Assembly: GCF_003151075.1 (NCBI RefSeq)
Contig: NZ_CP029482.1
Span: 868,001-932,000, forward strand
Direction of reading: 5' to 3'
DNA from: Pseudomonas sp. 31-12
Lineage (GTDB): Bacteria; Pseudomonadota; Gammaproteobacteria; Pseudomonadales; Pseudomonadaceae
DNA: 64,000 nt
The position numbers and the translations under genes were made by a program. Below, piece by piece: positions 35,679 to 45,800 of this stretch; within the stretch, counting starts at the first letter, position 1, and each line of letters starts with the position of its first letter. Below the pieces are notes generated by a model, which searched no databases, had not been told where the DNA came from, and saw only the letters and a list, made by a program, of their open reading frames with translations.

Positions 35679-38600
35679 ATGAATCAATCTCAGGTACCAG
35701 CCTTGGCGGGTAAGTCGTTTCTTCAGTATTTCCAGTCAGACGATGTTCAAACACTCGCGAGAGAGTTTCACGCCGCGCCTGAATATGACGCGTTGGTTGG
35801 CTATTACACAGCGTGCGTAAAGGATCAGCGATGGACTGAACTGATGGCGCCGTTGTTATTGTTCAAAGACACGCTGGACGCTCTGATTGGCCAGCGAACC
35901 GCGCCGATATCGCCAGCGTTGGCCGACCTCTCTGCGCGGCTCGAAAACTATTCAAACCGACTCGTCCAGACTGTTCGGATGTTGAATCCGGTTGCACCGC
36001 CAGTGCCGAAAATAATGCACTTCGTTTGGGTGGGCGGGAGCGCAGTGGGCGCTATTCAGCGAGACTACATCAACATCTGGAAAGAGGTCATGGTCAAGGA
36101 AGGCCATACGTTCAACCTGTGGTACGACAGTGACGCAGTGCTGGCGTTCGAGATGAATCGGGTGATCCTGGAAAGTGCCAGGGCGCATGCCATGGAATCG
36201 GGGGGAGCGACAATCGCCACGCCGGCAGAACTGGCCCGGATGATCGAGCATCGGGCCCGGGTGCTGAAGGTGCAGATGGCGGCCCATCTCAGCCAGGAAC
36301 GCTGGGCTGGCAAGGCGGATGAGGCGCGTATTGATCTGATGGTCCGTGCCTATGGCAAGGACGAGGCCACCCTCATCGCCTTCAGGCAAAAATGCCTGGA
36401 CAGTCACTTGGCCATGGTGGACGAGCATCTGCGGTTACGTGATGTTCGTGAGGTGTTCAAAGAGCATCTTTTATGGGACGCCTATCAGCGCGAGGTGGCA
36501 GGACGAGGGAACTTTGCTGCGGCCAGCGATGTGGTTCGTTTGCAGGTCGAAGCGCTGGAGGGCGGCCGCTACAGTGATGTGGACTACTTGCCGCAATTGA
36601 AGAACCGACTGGGCGGTGTCGATATCACGTCCTTCGACGAACGTGCGCGAATTGGCGTATTGCAACTCCTGCTCAATCACAATGAGTCGTTGATGCCCGG
36701 CCGCGACCCCGGTCGATACCCTGACCGCACGATGATTATTCCTGAACAACACAGGAAAGCATTAACCGAGTTTGCGCTGCAGCGTCCGGGTGTTAACGAC
36801 ATATTCTCGGTACCGGTAAATAGTGAAACGCCCATGGACGGTATTCGCATGGCGATTCAGAACAACGGTGAAATGAATTCCCATATCGTGGCGCATGCCG
36901 GCGCTGGCTCGATCCAGGCAATTATCGAATTTATCAGGTTCAACTACGATTTCCTGTCAGCGTTTGAATCTCGATTGAGCACGGAGGGTGCAGACTGGAA
37001 CAGTAACGCGGCCGTAGAAGATATTCTCGTGGCGATGGTGAATGAAAAAAATGCCGAGGTGCCTGCGCTGTCACAAACGCGCCGAGAGTATTTAGGCAAA
37101 TTGGTTGCTGCCATTGGTACTTACTACAGTGACGGTATTCGTTATGACTCCCGAGGGACCATTGATTTAACCGGGCCCGGGGCTGCTATTAAAGGGCTTG
37201 AGGAGTACGTGGAGAAGCATCTCCTGTTTGAGGGGAAAGACGAAGTTCGAGATCGGTTGAAATTATCGGATGGCTACAACGTGGCCACCGAAGAAGAGAA
37301 GGTTTCTGGCTGGACGATCAATGCAACACCGCAAGAATGGTTGCAAAAAGAGCAAGAAAACTGGGCCGAAGGGAAACTGAAAACACGCTACAAGGGGAAT
37401 TTTTCCGAGCTGTTGAGAGGGCAAACCCTAAGCTTCGAAAAGGGCTGGCCGCTCATCGAGGGACGACCGGTTTTGCTGACTGGAACCCTGCAGCGGTTGA
37501 TGGATGAGCTGGGGGAACCCTTCATCCGTGCGATGAACGAAAAGCTCAGCGGTGAGTTGAGTTTTGATAAACCTTTTTCCCTGGACTTCGATGAACGTCA
37601 ACGAATTCTGAACCAGCCCCTTGCAGAACTGCCGGTTTCCCTTGGTTTCGATCCGATTGGCAATCTGAATGAAATGATCGTTCGCATTGCCCGTGGGTCT
37701 CTGCCGCTCGAACAATTGAGTCCGGTACATCGGGTGGTGTTCGGCGGTCTGTTCGGCGCTCCGACCCTGGACAATGCCGGTTTCACCACCGCCTGGCAGC
37801 AGCTTGGCGCGCTCGCGCAAAATACGTCTGACCGGGGCCTGTCCGAGCGTTACATGGCGATCGAACAGGTGTTGCTCACGCAGAAAAGCCCCGCGTTCGA
37901 AGCGGCGTTTGCCGCTGTCAAAGCGCCGTTTGAACCCTCCAGGGAAAGCGCTCAGGTACTTAAGGTTCTTTCATTCGAGAAACCGCTGACGCTTCGGCAA
38001 TGGGGCGAGAGTGTGGCTCGCATCAGACATCAGACTGAGTACGAGCTGCGCACCTACATTCTTCAGCGCAGTGCCTCGGTGCGTAAAACACTCCTGGAGG
38101 CGGGTGCGTCGATGGCTCGGTTAATGCCGCAGGGTTTGCTGGTCCGGGGCGACGGCGACCCCGGCAGGCGCTGTTATCCACTGGCCTTGCTGATGGCGGC
38201 GGCGACTCATCAGGGCCGCGAAGCCGTACAGGCACTGAGCGGCAGATTGGCCAATGCGCATTTCTCGCCCAGTGAAAGTGATACCCATGCCTTTCTTCAG
38301 GCGCTCGACGATTTACGCGCAATCCCCCAGGCCGATTTTGGCGACAAGCTCGGCGCGTTGAGTTTCGACGGAATCTTCGAGACGTTGGCGGCTAAATCCG
38401 CACCTTGCACGTTGATGCTCAATACCGAAAACCATTCGATGATGGTGGCCAGGACCGGGACGGCCGAACACAGTAGCTGGTCTTTCTACGATCCCAATTT
38501 TGGTGTCTTCGGTTTTGATCGGTTAGACCATCTCAAGCTTGGCATGAAGACACTGTTCAGCACGTCCGACCTGGCCAGGCAGTATGCGATCGAGTCAACG

Positions 38601-41600
38601 AATCGCTCACCTTTCAATGTGATTGAACTGGATGGCAAGCGCCTTGCCAGCAAGCACCTGCCATCCAAACTGCAAGTATCGACGCTGTTGGGCAATGAAT
38701 CCTTGAGCTCGGGAAAAAGCGTCGCGCCGTGGTCTCATCACGCCCAATTGCGCACGCGCGCGCTGTCCGAAAACGCTCGATTGGGACGTGGCCTGTCCGA
38801 AAGGGATGCCAGCGTCTGGGCGACGAAGATGGATCAGGTCACAGACCGAGTGAGAGCGGCGAATGAGCTGGGGAGTGAGTACGTTCCCGTATTCGCCACC
38901 CTGCAAGCCCAACCGGATGACGGCTACACACTGTCGTTCATGGATGTCAAAACGCAACGAATCCGCGAGGTGACAACCAAAGAGCCGTTCCTCAAGCAGA
39001 TCAAATCGTTTCTGGACAAGAGTATCGAGTACCTGGCGGGCCCCGGCGATGGACATAAACCTGTCGATCCGACGGATGTTTCCGAGGGTAGCCGGCTGAG
39101 TTTTGCGTTTGGTTTCCAGGCGTTGATCACCGAACTTCGCAATCGCGACCACAATGCGTCGCCTGGAACAGAGTCGAACCTGGCCGTCGCCGTTCGTCTT
39201 CATGGCTACCTGGGTTACGCGCAGTTAGCCCACGGTATCGCGCTCGACACGCTGCAAATGGCGAACCTGGTTCGCCAGCTGGTGACTGCCGAGCGAGCGA
39301 TCGCCGTCAGGACTGCTTCGGCAGGCGGGCGGCTGCTGACGCGTGTCGCCGGCCCGGGGTTGGGGCAGGTGTTGGGCGTGGTCAATATCGGTTTTGATAT
39401 TTATGAGCTCTACAACGCAGAAAACCACGAACAAAAAGCGCGTTTCGGCACTCAGCTGTTGTTCGATGTCAGTGCGGTTGTGCTCGATGGCGTCGCGCTG
39501 GTGGTCGGCGGGACAGCAGGTGCAGTCGCAGGGTTCTTGTCGGTGCCGCTGCTGGGTATCGGCATCGGCGTCACGGCGATTGCCGGCAATCTCGGACAAA
39601 TCAGGGACAAGGCCGAGAAAGTGGCCGAACTGTTTACCCGGTTCAAAACGGCGTATAGCCCGCAGGCGTTTTCGGTCAAGGAGGGGGTTGTATCGATAAC
39701 GCCCGAGTCGGTGGTGGAGATGCTTGATCTTCGCGAAGGGGTGATGGTGTTCGGCAGTCAGGGGCTCTTTCGCTCTTTGGGTGGCTCAGGGCTCCCACGG
39801 CCCGATGGCAACAAACAGAACGCCATTATTGTTCGCGAAAGCATGGGGCTGCCAAAACAGGTCGCGATTCCCGGCCCGCGCGTTCATGGTCGATTCAACG
39901 CTGTCGCGGCAGATTCGGCCTTGCTGCTTCCGGGTACACCCAAGTGCTATTACGGCTATGAGTATCAGCTGGGTTCCGATCCGGAAGTCTTTGAGTGGAG
40001 CGACCTGGTCTTGAGCGTGGTCGGTAGCTTGTCCCTCCTGCCCCGCAAATCGTATCCACAATATGACGTTTTACGGGATCTTGAGGCCAGGGAAGAAGGT
40101 TTCTACTTCACCCACGCCAGACCTTTCCCGCACATCCTCTACAAACTCAATCCTGTTTACGAGCCCACGATCATTACCGTGCGCGTAGGAAATGAAACGC
40201 GGGCGCTGTACGTTCCTGAGTTACCACGAGAGATGAGGGGCAAGGTTTCTTACCGCATCGACACGGTGAGGGGGGCTTACTCTATCGCACTCAGGCCAGG
40301 GCTCGTGGCAGTCCACCTTAGTGCACGCCCGGGTGACGAGCCGGTGAGCTGGGTGTTGATCGCCGACTGGATCACACCACAACAAGTCAGTGTCGGCGAC
40401 GCGGGATTGAACATTGACGGTATTGAGCTGAGCATCGATACCGGCACCGAAGTGTACGTTCGAACGAAAAACCTCGAAACCTACCGCGTTGACCGGGAAC
40501 ACCGGAAACTGAGTCTGGCATCACTTCAGGCGGCCGACGGACGTTACTCGCAGGCTGAACTTGACCGTTTGAAAGTGCTTCACCAGCAGCAGCGCATAGG
40601 CAATGCTCTAATACCTGCGGGCAAGTTTTTGCTGCCTTTTGGCGAACCGGAAAAACCGCAATACACCGTGGGTTGGTACGAAGTGGCAAAAGAACGGTTC
40701 GTTTATGGCCGTCAATTCCTGGGCTCCGTCAGCGACAAACTGCAACTGGCAGCGGTGCAAGACGATCACGCTTATTTCTATCACCCGGACCAGTCCCTGA
40801 TATGGCGAGTCAATGCCATCACGGGTTTGACCACCTGGCGCTACAGCGTCTTCAACCGGGGAAGTGAGGAGGCACAGATCATCGGCTGCCTGGATCGGGG
40901 CGCCGGCGTCGTTCAAGTGACCCAACGGGTGCGCCTGACCAAGACCCAGCGTTACCTGGTGGTTTATCTGATTCATGGCCTGGAAATCACATTGGTATCG
41001 GTGTCGAGCGAGCCACCTGACTATTTCGATACTTTGAAAGATGTCGTTGCGCTGTTACAGCAGCACGATATACCGGTCGCCGCTGATGTCGGCGGCGCCG
41101 AAGGGCAAGCGTCCTGGAAACCTGCGTCCTTTGTGACGGTGACGTCAGGCGACCTCGGCAAGCCGTCGCTGCCAAGATGGATCAACGGTCAGAGTCACCA
41201 AGTGTTGACGCCGCACCTGCCCGTCAGCGAAACCGCTGCGGCGCAACCTCAATTGAGCCTGCTACCACCCAATGACCCGGACGCTACAGCGTTCCTTTTT
41301 CACGATGCGCTCAGTCAACACCTCTATCATCAGCCCTTTACCGGCAATGAGGCGCAACGGGTTCCGATACCCGGCAGCGTCATGCTCAGGATCAGCGACG
41401 GCGGGTATCTGGTCGTCAACGAGTCCGGGTTGATGTTTGACGTTCGCCAGGACGCGAGCTTTTTCCTGGACGGCGTGACGGGGGAGTGGCTGGATGCTCA
41501 TCCGATGTGGATGAGCGGTCTGGAAACCCTTGGCAAGGAGTATGCGGTTTCGCTGATTTCGCTCTCCGGGCTGTCGGACGTCACCGGTCAGCTGCCTGTC

Positions 41601-42719
41601 TTCGCGCGTTACCTGAGTAACAAGCTGTTGATAGCGGATATCGCGGCTGAAAAGGGTTGCCGTCTGCTGTCCGTCACTCGTGATGGCAAGCACGCCTGGT
41701 TACTCGGCCTGAGCACCGGCCACCTCTACCGTCAGGCGTTCATCGAACCCGAGCAGTTGAGCCGCGCGTTTGGCAGCGGCAGGCGGTTGATCAATGCTGA
41801 CGCGCTCCCAAGACCGGAAAAAGTGTGGGGGCCATGGACATTTTCGCAAGTGCTGCCCTATGGCACCGGTTTGCGTGGCCGTACCCGTGAGGGGGTCAAT
41901 CTCGAACTGATTGAAGGCGAACCGGCCCGGATTGTCAGTGTCGAGAACGCCTGGTCCTATCGTTACATGGAGTCGACGGAAGCGCTGACTGAACGCCTGA
42001 AAAACCTGGTGTCTGGTCGGGCCCATGCACCTTACCTGCCGATCGGGTACTCGACCGGCCGTTATGCTTATTATGTGCCTGAACTCAATCGTGTATTTGA
42101 GGTTTCCGGCAGGGCCGACGGACAGTGGGCGAACTTCCTCGGTACTCAGCGAGGGAGTGTTCCGCTGCTGTTTGATCCGGTGGAGGGCTTGATCTTCAAC
42201 CGCAATACCAAAGAGGTTCTGTGGGTTGCAGCGAACAAGGCCAGCCGTGAGGGGGATGTCATGACACTGGAGGTGGCGGGAGAGGTGAAAGACCTTCTGG
42301 CCCTGGTGCCCGACGGTGTCAGCACAGTGATTCTGGGAGGCGCGGTCACGGGGTCGATTTATCACGTGTCGGACTCTGCCTGGCAGCACTTCGATTGCAT
42401 TGTGGTTGATTGCACTGACTGGCTTGGCGTTGACGCAATGCCCACGCGCCTGATTCTGGCAACCGGGGCGCAGGATGACTGGCGTGTCGACAGGGCGGAC
42501 ACGCACCTGCTGTTCACCGATCCGGACAACGGCAGCAGCCTTGTTTTCCGTTCGGCTCAATCTGAGGATTGGACATTGACCCAGTCGCTGAAACTGAGTG
42601 TGCAAGTCCTTGGCGGTACGCTTGAGGTCGGCGTCCATGAGCTGTGGCAAACCCTGTTCGATCAGGGCGAAAGCAGCCTTGAACTCAAGGTGCTCGTCGA
42701 GAAGTTGAACTCGGTCTGA
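35679..42719 (+). CDS. Giant TcdA/TcdB-like toxin with glycosyltransferase, C58-like protease and pore segments (copy 1)
   Basis: A 2,346-residue protein from the ATG at 35679, which has AAGGA 10 bases upstream; an in-frame ATG at 35670 leaves one base. Residues 10-75 resemble the TcdB N-terminal helical domain. The GT44-type glycosyltransferase follows, with W117 in MHFVWVGGSAVGAIQRDYIN, AAASDVVRLQVEALEGG, and D300-V-D302 in YSDVDYLPQL. Next comes a papain-like module with C832 (RRCYPLALLMAAA), H919 (TENHSMMVA) and D938 (FYDPNFGVFGF), spaced as in C58 peptidases. A hydrophobic pore-like segment is at about 1256-1307. The remaining 1,000 residues are beta-rich, with PGTPKCYYGYEYQLG and AYFYHPDQSLIWRVNAITG. 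No signal peptide or CROP repeats. Likely glycosylates a host protein; target, receptor and export route unknown. Confidence 0.87.
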   Translation: MNQSQVPALAGKSFLQYFQSDDVQTLAREFHAAPEYDALVGYYTACVKDQRWTELMAPLLLFKDTLDALIGQRTAPISPALADLSARLENYSNRLVQTVRMLNPVAPPVPKIMHFVWVGGSAVGAIQRDYINIWKEVMVKEGHTFNLWYDSDAVLAFEMNRVILESARAHAMESGGATIATPAELARMIEHRARVLKVQMAAHLSQERWAGKADEARIDLMVRAYGKDEATLIAFRQKCLDSHLAMVDEHLRLRDVREVFKEHLLWDAYQREVAGRGNFAAASDVVRLQVEALEGGRYSDVDYLPQLKNRLGGVDITSFDERARIGVLQLLLNHNESLMPGRDPGRYPDRTMIIPEQHRKALTEFALQRPGVNDIFSVPVNSETPMDGIRMAIQNNGEMNSHIVAHAGAGSIQAIIEFIRFNYDFLSAFESRLSTEGADWNSNAAVEDILVAMVNEKNAEVPALSQTRREYLGKLVAAIGTYYSDGIRYDSRGTIDLTGPGAAIKGLEEYVEKHLLFEGKDEVRDRLKLSDGYNVATEEEKVSGWTINATPQEWLQKEQENWAEGKLKTRYKGNFSELLRGQTLSFEKGWPLIEGRPVLLTGTLQRLMDELGEPFIRAMNEKLSGELSFDKPFSLDFDERQRILNQPLAELPVSLGFDPIGNLNEMIVRIARGSLPLEQLSPVHRVVFGGLFGAPTLDNAGFTTAWQQLGALAQNTSDRGLSERYMAIEQVLLTQKSPAFEAAFAAVKAPFEPSRESAQVLKVLSFEKPLTLRQWGESVARIRHQTEYELRTYILQRSASVRKTLLEAGASMARLMPQGLLVRGDGDPGRRCYPLALLMAAATHQGREAVQALSGRLANAHFSPSESDTHAFLQALDDLRAIPQADFGDKLGALSFDGIFETLAAKSAPCTLMLNTENHSMMVARTGTAEHSSWSFYDPNFGVFGFDRLDHLKLGMKTLFSTSDLARQYAIESTNRSPFNVIELDGKRLASKHLPSKLQVSTLLGNESLSSGKSVAPWSHHAQLRTRALSENARLGRGLSERDASVWATKMDQVTDRVRAANELGSEYVPVFATLQAQPDDGYTLSFMDVKTQRIREVTTKEPFLKQIKSFLDKSIEYLAGPGDGHKPVDPTDVSEGSRLSFAFGFQALITELRNRDHNASPGTESNLAVAVRLHGYLGYAQLAHGIALDTLQMANLVRQLVTAERAIAVRTASAGGRLLTRVAGPGLGQVLGVVNIGFDIYELYNAENHEQKARFGTQLLFDVSAVVLDGVALVVGGTAGAVAGFLSVPLLGIGIGVTAIAGNLGQIRDKAEKVAELFTRFKTAYSPQAFSVKEGVVSITPESVVEMLDLREGVMVFGSQGLFRSLGGSGLPRPDGNKQNAIIVRESMGLPKQVAIPGPRVHGRFNAVAADSALLLPGTPKCYYGYEYQLGSDPEVFEWSDLVLSVVGSLSLLPRKSYPQYDVLRDLEAREEGFYFTHARPFPHILYKLNPVYEPTIITVRVGNETRALYVPELPREMRGKVSYRIDTVRGAYSIALRPGLVAVHLSARPGDEPVSWVLIADWITPQQVSVGDAGLNIDGIELSIDTGTEVYVRTKNLETYRVDREHRKLSLASLQAADGRYSQAELDRLKVLHQQQRIGNALIPAGKFLLPFGEPEKPQYTVGWYEVAKERFVYGRQFLGSVSDKLQLAAVQDDHAYFYHPDQSLIWRVNAITGLTTWRYSVFNRGSEEAQIIGCLDRGAGVVQVTQRVRLTKTQRYLVVYLIHGLEITLVSVSSEPPDYFDTLKDVVALLQQHDIPVAADVGGAEGQASWKPASFVTVTSGDLGKPSLPRWINGQSHQVLTPHLPVSETAAAQPQLSLLPPNDPDATAFLFHDALSQHLYHQPFTGNEAQRVPIPGSVMLRISDGGYLVVNESGLMFDVRQDASFFLDGVTGEWLDAHPMWMSGLETLGKEYAVSLISLSGLSDVTGQLPVFARYLSNKLLIADIAAEKGCRLLSVTRDGKHAWLLGLSTGHLYRQAFIEPEQLSRAFGSGRRLINADALPRPEKVWGPWTFSQVLPYGTGLRGRTREGVNLELIEGEPARIVSVENAWSYRYMESTEALTERLKNLVSGRAHAPYLPIGYSTGRYAYYVPELNRVFEVSGRADGQWANFLGTQRGSVPLLFDPVEGLIFNRNTKEVLWVAANKASREGDVMTLEVAGEVKDLLALVPDGVSTVILGGAVTGSIYHVSDSAWQHFDCIVVDCTDWLGVDAMPTRLILATGAQDDWRVDRADTHLLFTDPDNGSSLVFRSAQSEDWTLTQSLKLSVQVLGGTLEVGVHELWQTLFDQGESSLELKVLVEKLNSV

Positions 42720-42788
42720 ACAATCTGGGTGCGGCCATTGGGTCAATACACTCGTTGATACGCGACACGCCATTTCCGTGAGTGTTTT

Positions 42789-42815
42789 GCGGCCTCCTCT
42801 TGAGGCCGCTTTTAT
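42789..42815 (+). terminator. Rho-independent terminator between the two toxins
   Basis: GCGGCCTC (42789-42796) pairs with GAGGCCGC (42802-42809) across a five-base loop and is followed by TTTTATA. It ends about 25 bases before the ribosome site of the second toxin, leaving little room for a separate promoter after it. Confidence 0.88.
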
Positions 42816-42855
42816 AACGGCCGGTCATTTTTTATTTTTACAGGGAAGTCTCTTT

Positions 42856-45800
42856 ATGGGTGAGCAAGCAGCTCGTCACGTGCACGGCTACGTCAATTTT
42901 ATTGATCTGTTTAAACTGTCCGAGCTTGAACAGGCGTTACAGAAACATAAAGGTACAGACGAATACGACGCGGTATTTCGATACTACTTCGCTTGTATCG
43001 CGGTACTCGATTTTCCGAGGATGCTGACCCCATTGGGTTTGCTGCGCGAAGCCCTCGGATCTTTTGTTGAACCCGGGCGCCGACGTCGACGCGCCGCGGA
43101 AATAGAACGGCCAACGGCACAGCCAGGCGACGTTGTTCCGGGTCTGACCGAGATCCGAAACAGGGTCGAAGGCTTTCAGGAACGCCTGTCCAGCAGCGTT
43201 GAACAGCTGAGTGCCGCGGCCATCGAAGTGCCGAAAAATCTACACTTCGTCTGGCTTGGCGGTGGCATCGGCGCTATCCAGCGCGACTACATCAATGTCT
43301 GGAACAAGGTGCTGGCCGGGCAGGGCTATACCGTCAAACTCTGGTACGACAACGACGCCTTACTGGCCTATGAGACCAACCGGATCATTGTCGAGGCCGC
43401 CAAGGCCGATGCGATGGTTAATGGCGGGCTTGGCAGCGAATCGTATCTTGATCTTGTTGATAAGTATGAGGAACGGGCGATTGTTCTCAAACAACAAATG
43501 TTCGCCCATATCAACAAAGCGGTAGAGCGCGGTGTTAGCGCTGACGAGGCGCGAATTGATCTTCTGGTCCGTGGGTATGGCCAGAATGAAACGACCTTGA
43601 AAGCGTTGTGGGAAAAGAATCGCCAGAGTCTCTCGGCCATGGGCGAGGCCGGCGTGGAACTCCGTGATCTTGCAGCGAATGAAACACCGTTGCACATGCA
43701 GGCCATTTACCAACGGGAAATCAGTCTGCGAGGCAACTTTGCTGCGGCCTCCGATGTGGTGCGCATTGAGGCCTTGATGGCCGAAGGCGGAAGCTATGCG
43801 GATGTCGATAACCTGCCACCGCTTCTGGAGAAGCTGGGTGATGTGGATATCAGTCAATTCGGCACTGATGCGCGCCTGGGCATAATGCAGTTGTTGCTGG
43901 ATAAAAACCCGCAATGGATGCCGGGTCGTGAGGCATCAAGAAGCAAGTACACCGATTACTTTGGGCGCATTCCTGTCGAACATCGCCCGGCGCTGGAGCG
44001 TTTCGCTAAAAGTCGCCCACAGTTGAATAATGTCTTTCGCACGCCTTCAGAACGCCTTGTTCGTCCGGATGGACTGCGAGCGGTTGCCGAGCGGAGCAGC
44101 CTGAGTAATGCGTTTCTCATGGCTCATCCCGGATCGACAATGTTGAGGGCCGTGATCGACCGCTACAAACTCAACTATGAGATTGTCGACGCTACGGCCC
44201 GCTTGGCCATCGAGAACCAGATCGCGTTGATCGATGCCGAGACCATGAGTGGTTTTGCACGGGAGGTGGTTGAGAGAACATTTGGCCCGCTGGATGTTCT
44301 TTCGCCGGAAGAAGAAATCGCCCTCACTTTTTTGATTCAAGCCGCAGCGACTTACTACAGTGACGGCATTCGCCCCCAAAGCGAAGTGACCATCTATCTG
44401 ACCGGGCCCGCCGCGATGCGTGATGCGCTCGGGGATTACGCCAAACTGCACTTCACCCCTCGTGCCGCGGTTGCCTGGCGTGCGGACGTGGCTATTGACT
44501 CCACCACCACGGTGAACCTTGCCACCGAGGAGGAGCAGGATCACTCCTGGAAAGAAAACGAAAGTGACACCGTCGAATGGCTCAAGAACGAAAAAAAACG
44601 TTGGGAGGCCGGACAATTCAAAGCGCGTTACGTAGGTAAAGTGGATCAGTTGTTAAAGAGTCAGACGATCCATTTCGACCAAGGCTGGCCAATCATCGAA
44701 GGTCGACATGTGTTGTCGACCGAGTTGCTGCAATCCCTGGCGCACCACCTTGGCGAACCCTTTTGGCGAGCGATGAGTCGGCGGACCACGGGTGAGGTGA
44801 CGTTCGACAAGCCGTTGCCGCTGGGTTTTGACGAGCGTCAATCCATCCTTGCGCAGGAGATCGCGCTACCGCCGTCGTTGGTCGGTGAGCCGGCCACCGG
44901 GGATTTGCCTCTGGATGAGTTGCTTCACCGCATTGGCCGAGGGACTTTGCAGGTTGAGCAGCTTGACCCCCGGCAACGGTTGCTGATCGGCTCGATACTG
45001 GGGGCGCGAGCCATGGATCAACGCAGCTTTGATCAGGTTCGCGCACGGCTGGAGAACCTTGCCAACAACGTGTCTGAACTGGGCGTGTCACACCGTTACG
45101 GAGCCATTGAGCGGGAGCTGTTCAAAGAAAATCCCCCAACGTTCGTTGCCGGTCTGGCCAGTGCCTCGATTCCCACTGTAGCGTTGTCCGAGAGCAGTAT
45201 CGAGCTGAAGAAACAGGCGTTGGAGCAATCTCTGACCTTGCGGCAGTGGGGGCGCCAGGTCGCCCGGATTCAGCAGGTGGCAAAACTCGAATTCCGCGAC
45301 CGCATCAGCGAGCGCATGACCGACGTGTTGGAAAGCTTCGATCAAGGCAGCTTCAAGCTGGTGCCACAGGACTTGTTGCTGATGGGCACCGGTGACCGGA
45401 TCGCCGGGCGTTGCTACCCATTGGCATTGGCCATGGCGGCGGCGATCAGCAAGGGGCGCGATGCGGGCAACATTCTTCGTGAGCGGTTTTACCTGGCGGT
45501 CATTGAACCCGAGAGCCGCGATTCGAATGCATTCGTCAGTACGCTCGAAGAGCTTCGCGATGTCGACGTGCATGAGCTCGGCGGGCCGGTGGTGCGCTCC
45601 GATCTGGCACAGGTGATCACGGCGCTTGAAAGGAAAACCGGCAGTGGCACGTTGATGCTCAACTCGGATAACCACTCGATGCTGCTGGCTAAAAGTTTCG
45701 TAGGCGAGCGCAGTACCTATCATTTCTATGATCCGAATTTTGGCGTTTTCGAGTTCGATACTGCTCAAGCGCTCAGCGCAGCGTTGACCCATTTTTTCGT

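Noticed and set aside
37300..38500. C80 cysteine protease (clostridial toxin autoprocessing domain) in the giant toxins
   Set aside because: The position between glycosyltransferase and pore suggested it, but no GHG-type histidine motif with a following C80 cysteine was found. The visible C/H/D motifs fit C58 better.
42778..42855. GTG start for the second toxin 26 codons upstream
   Set aside because: The extension would be coded by the terminator hairpin. The ATG at 42856 has an excellent ribosome site and aligns with the first copy.
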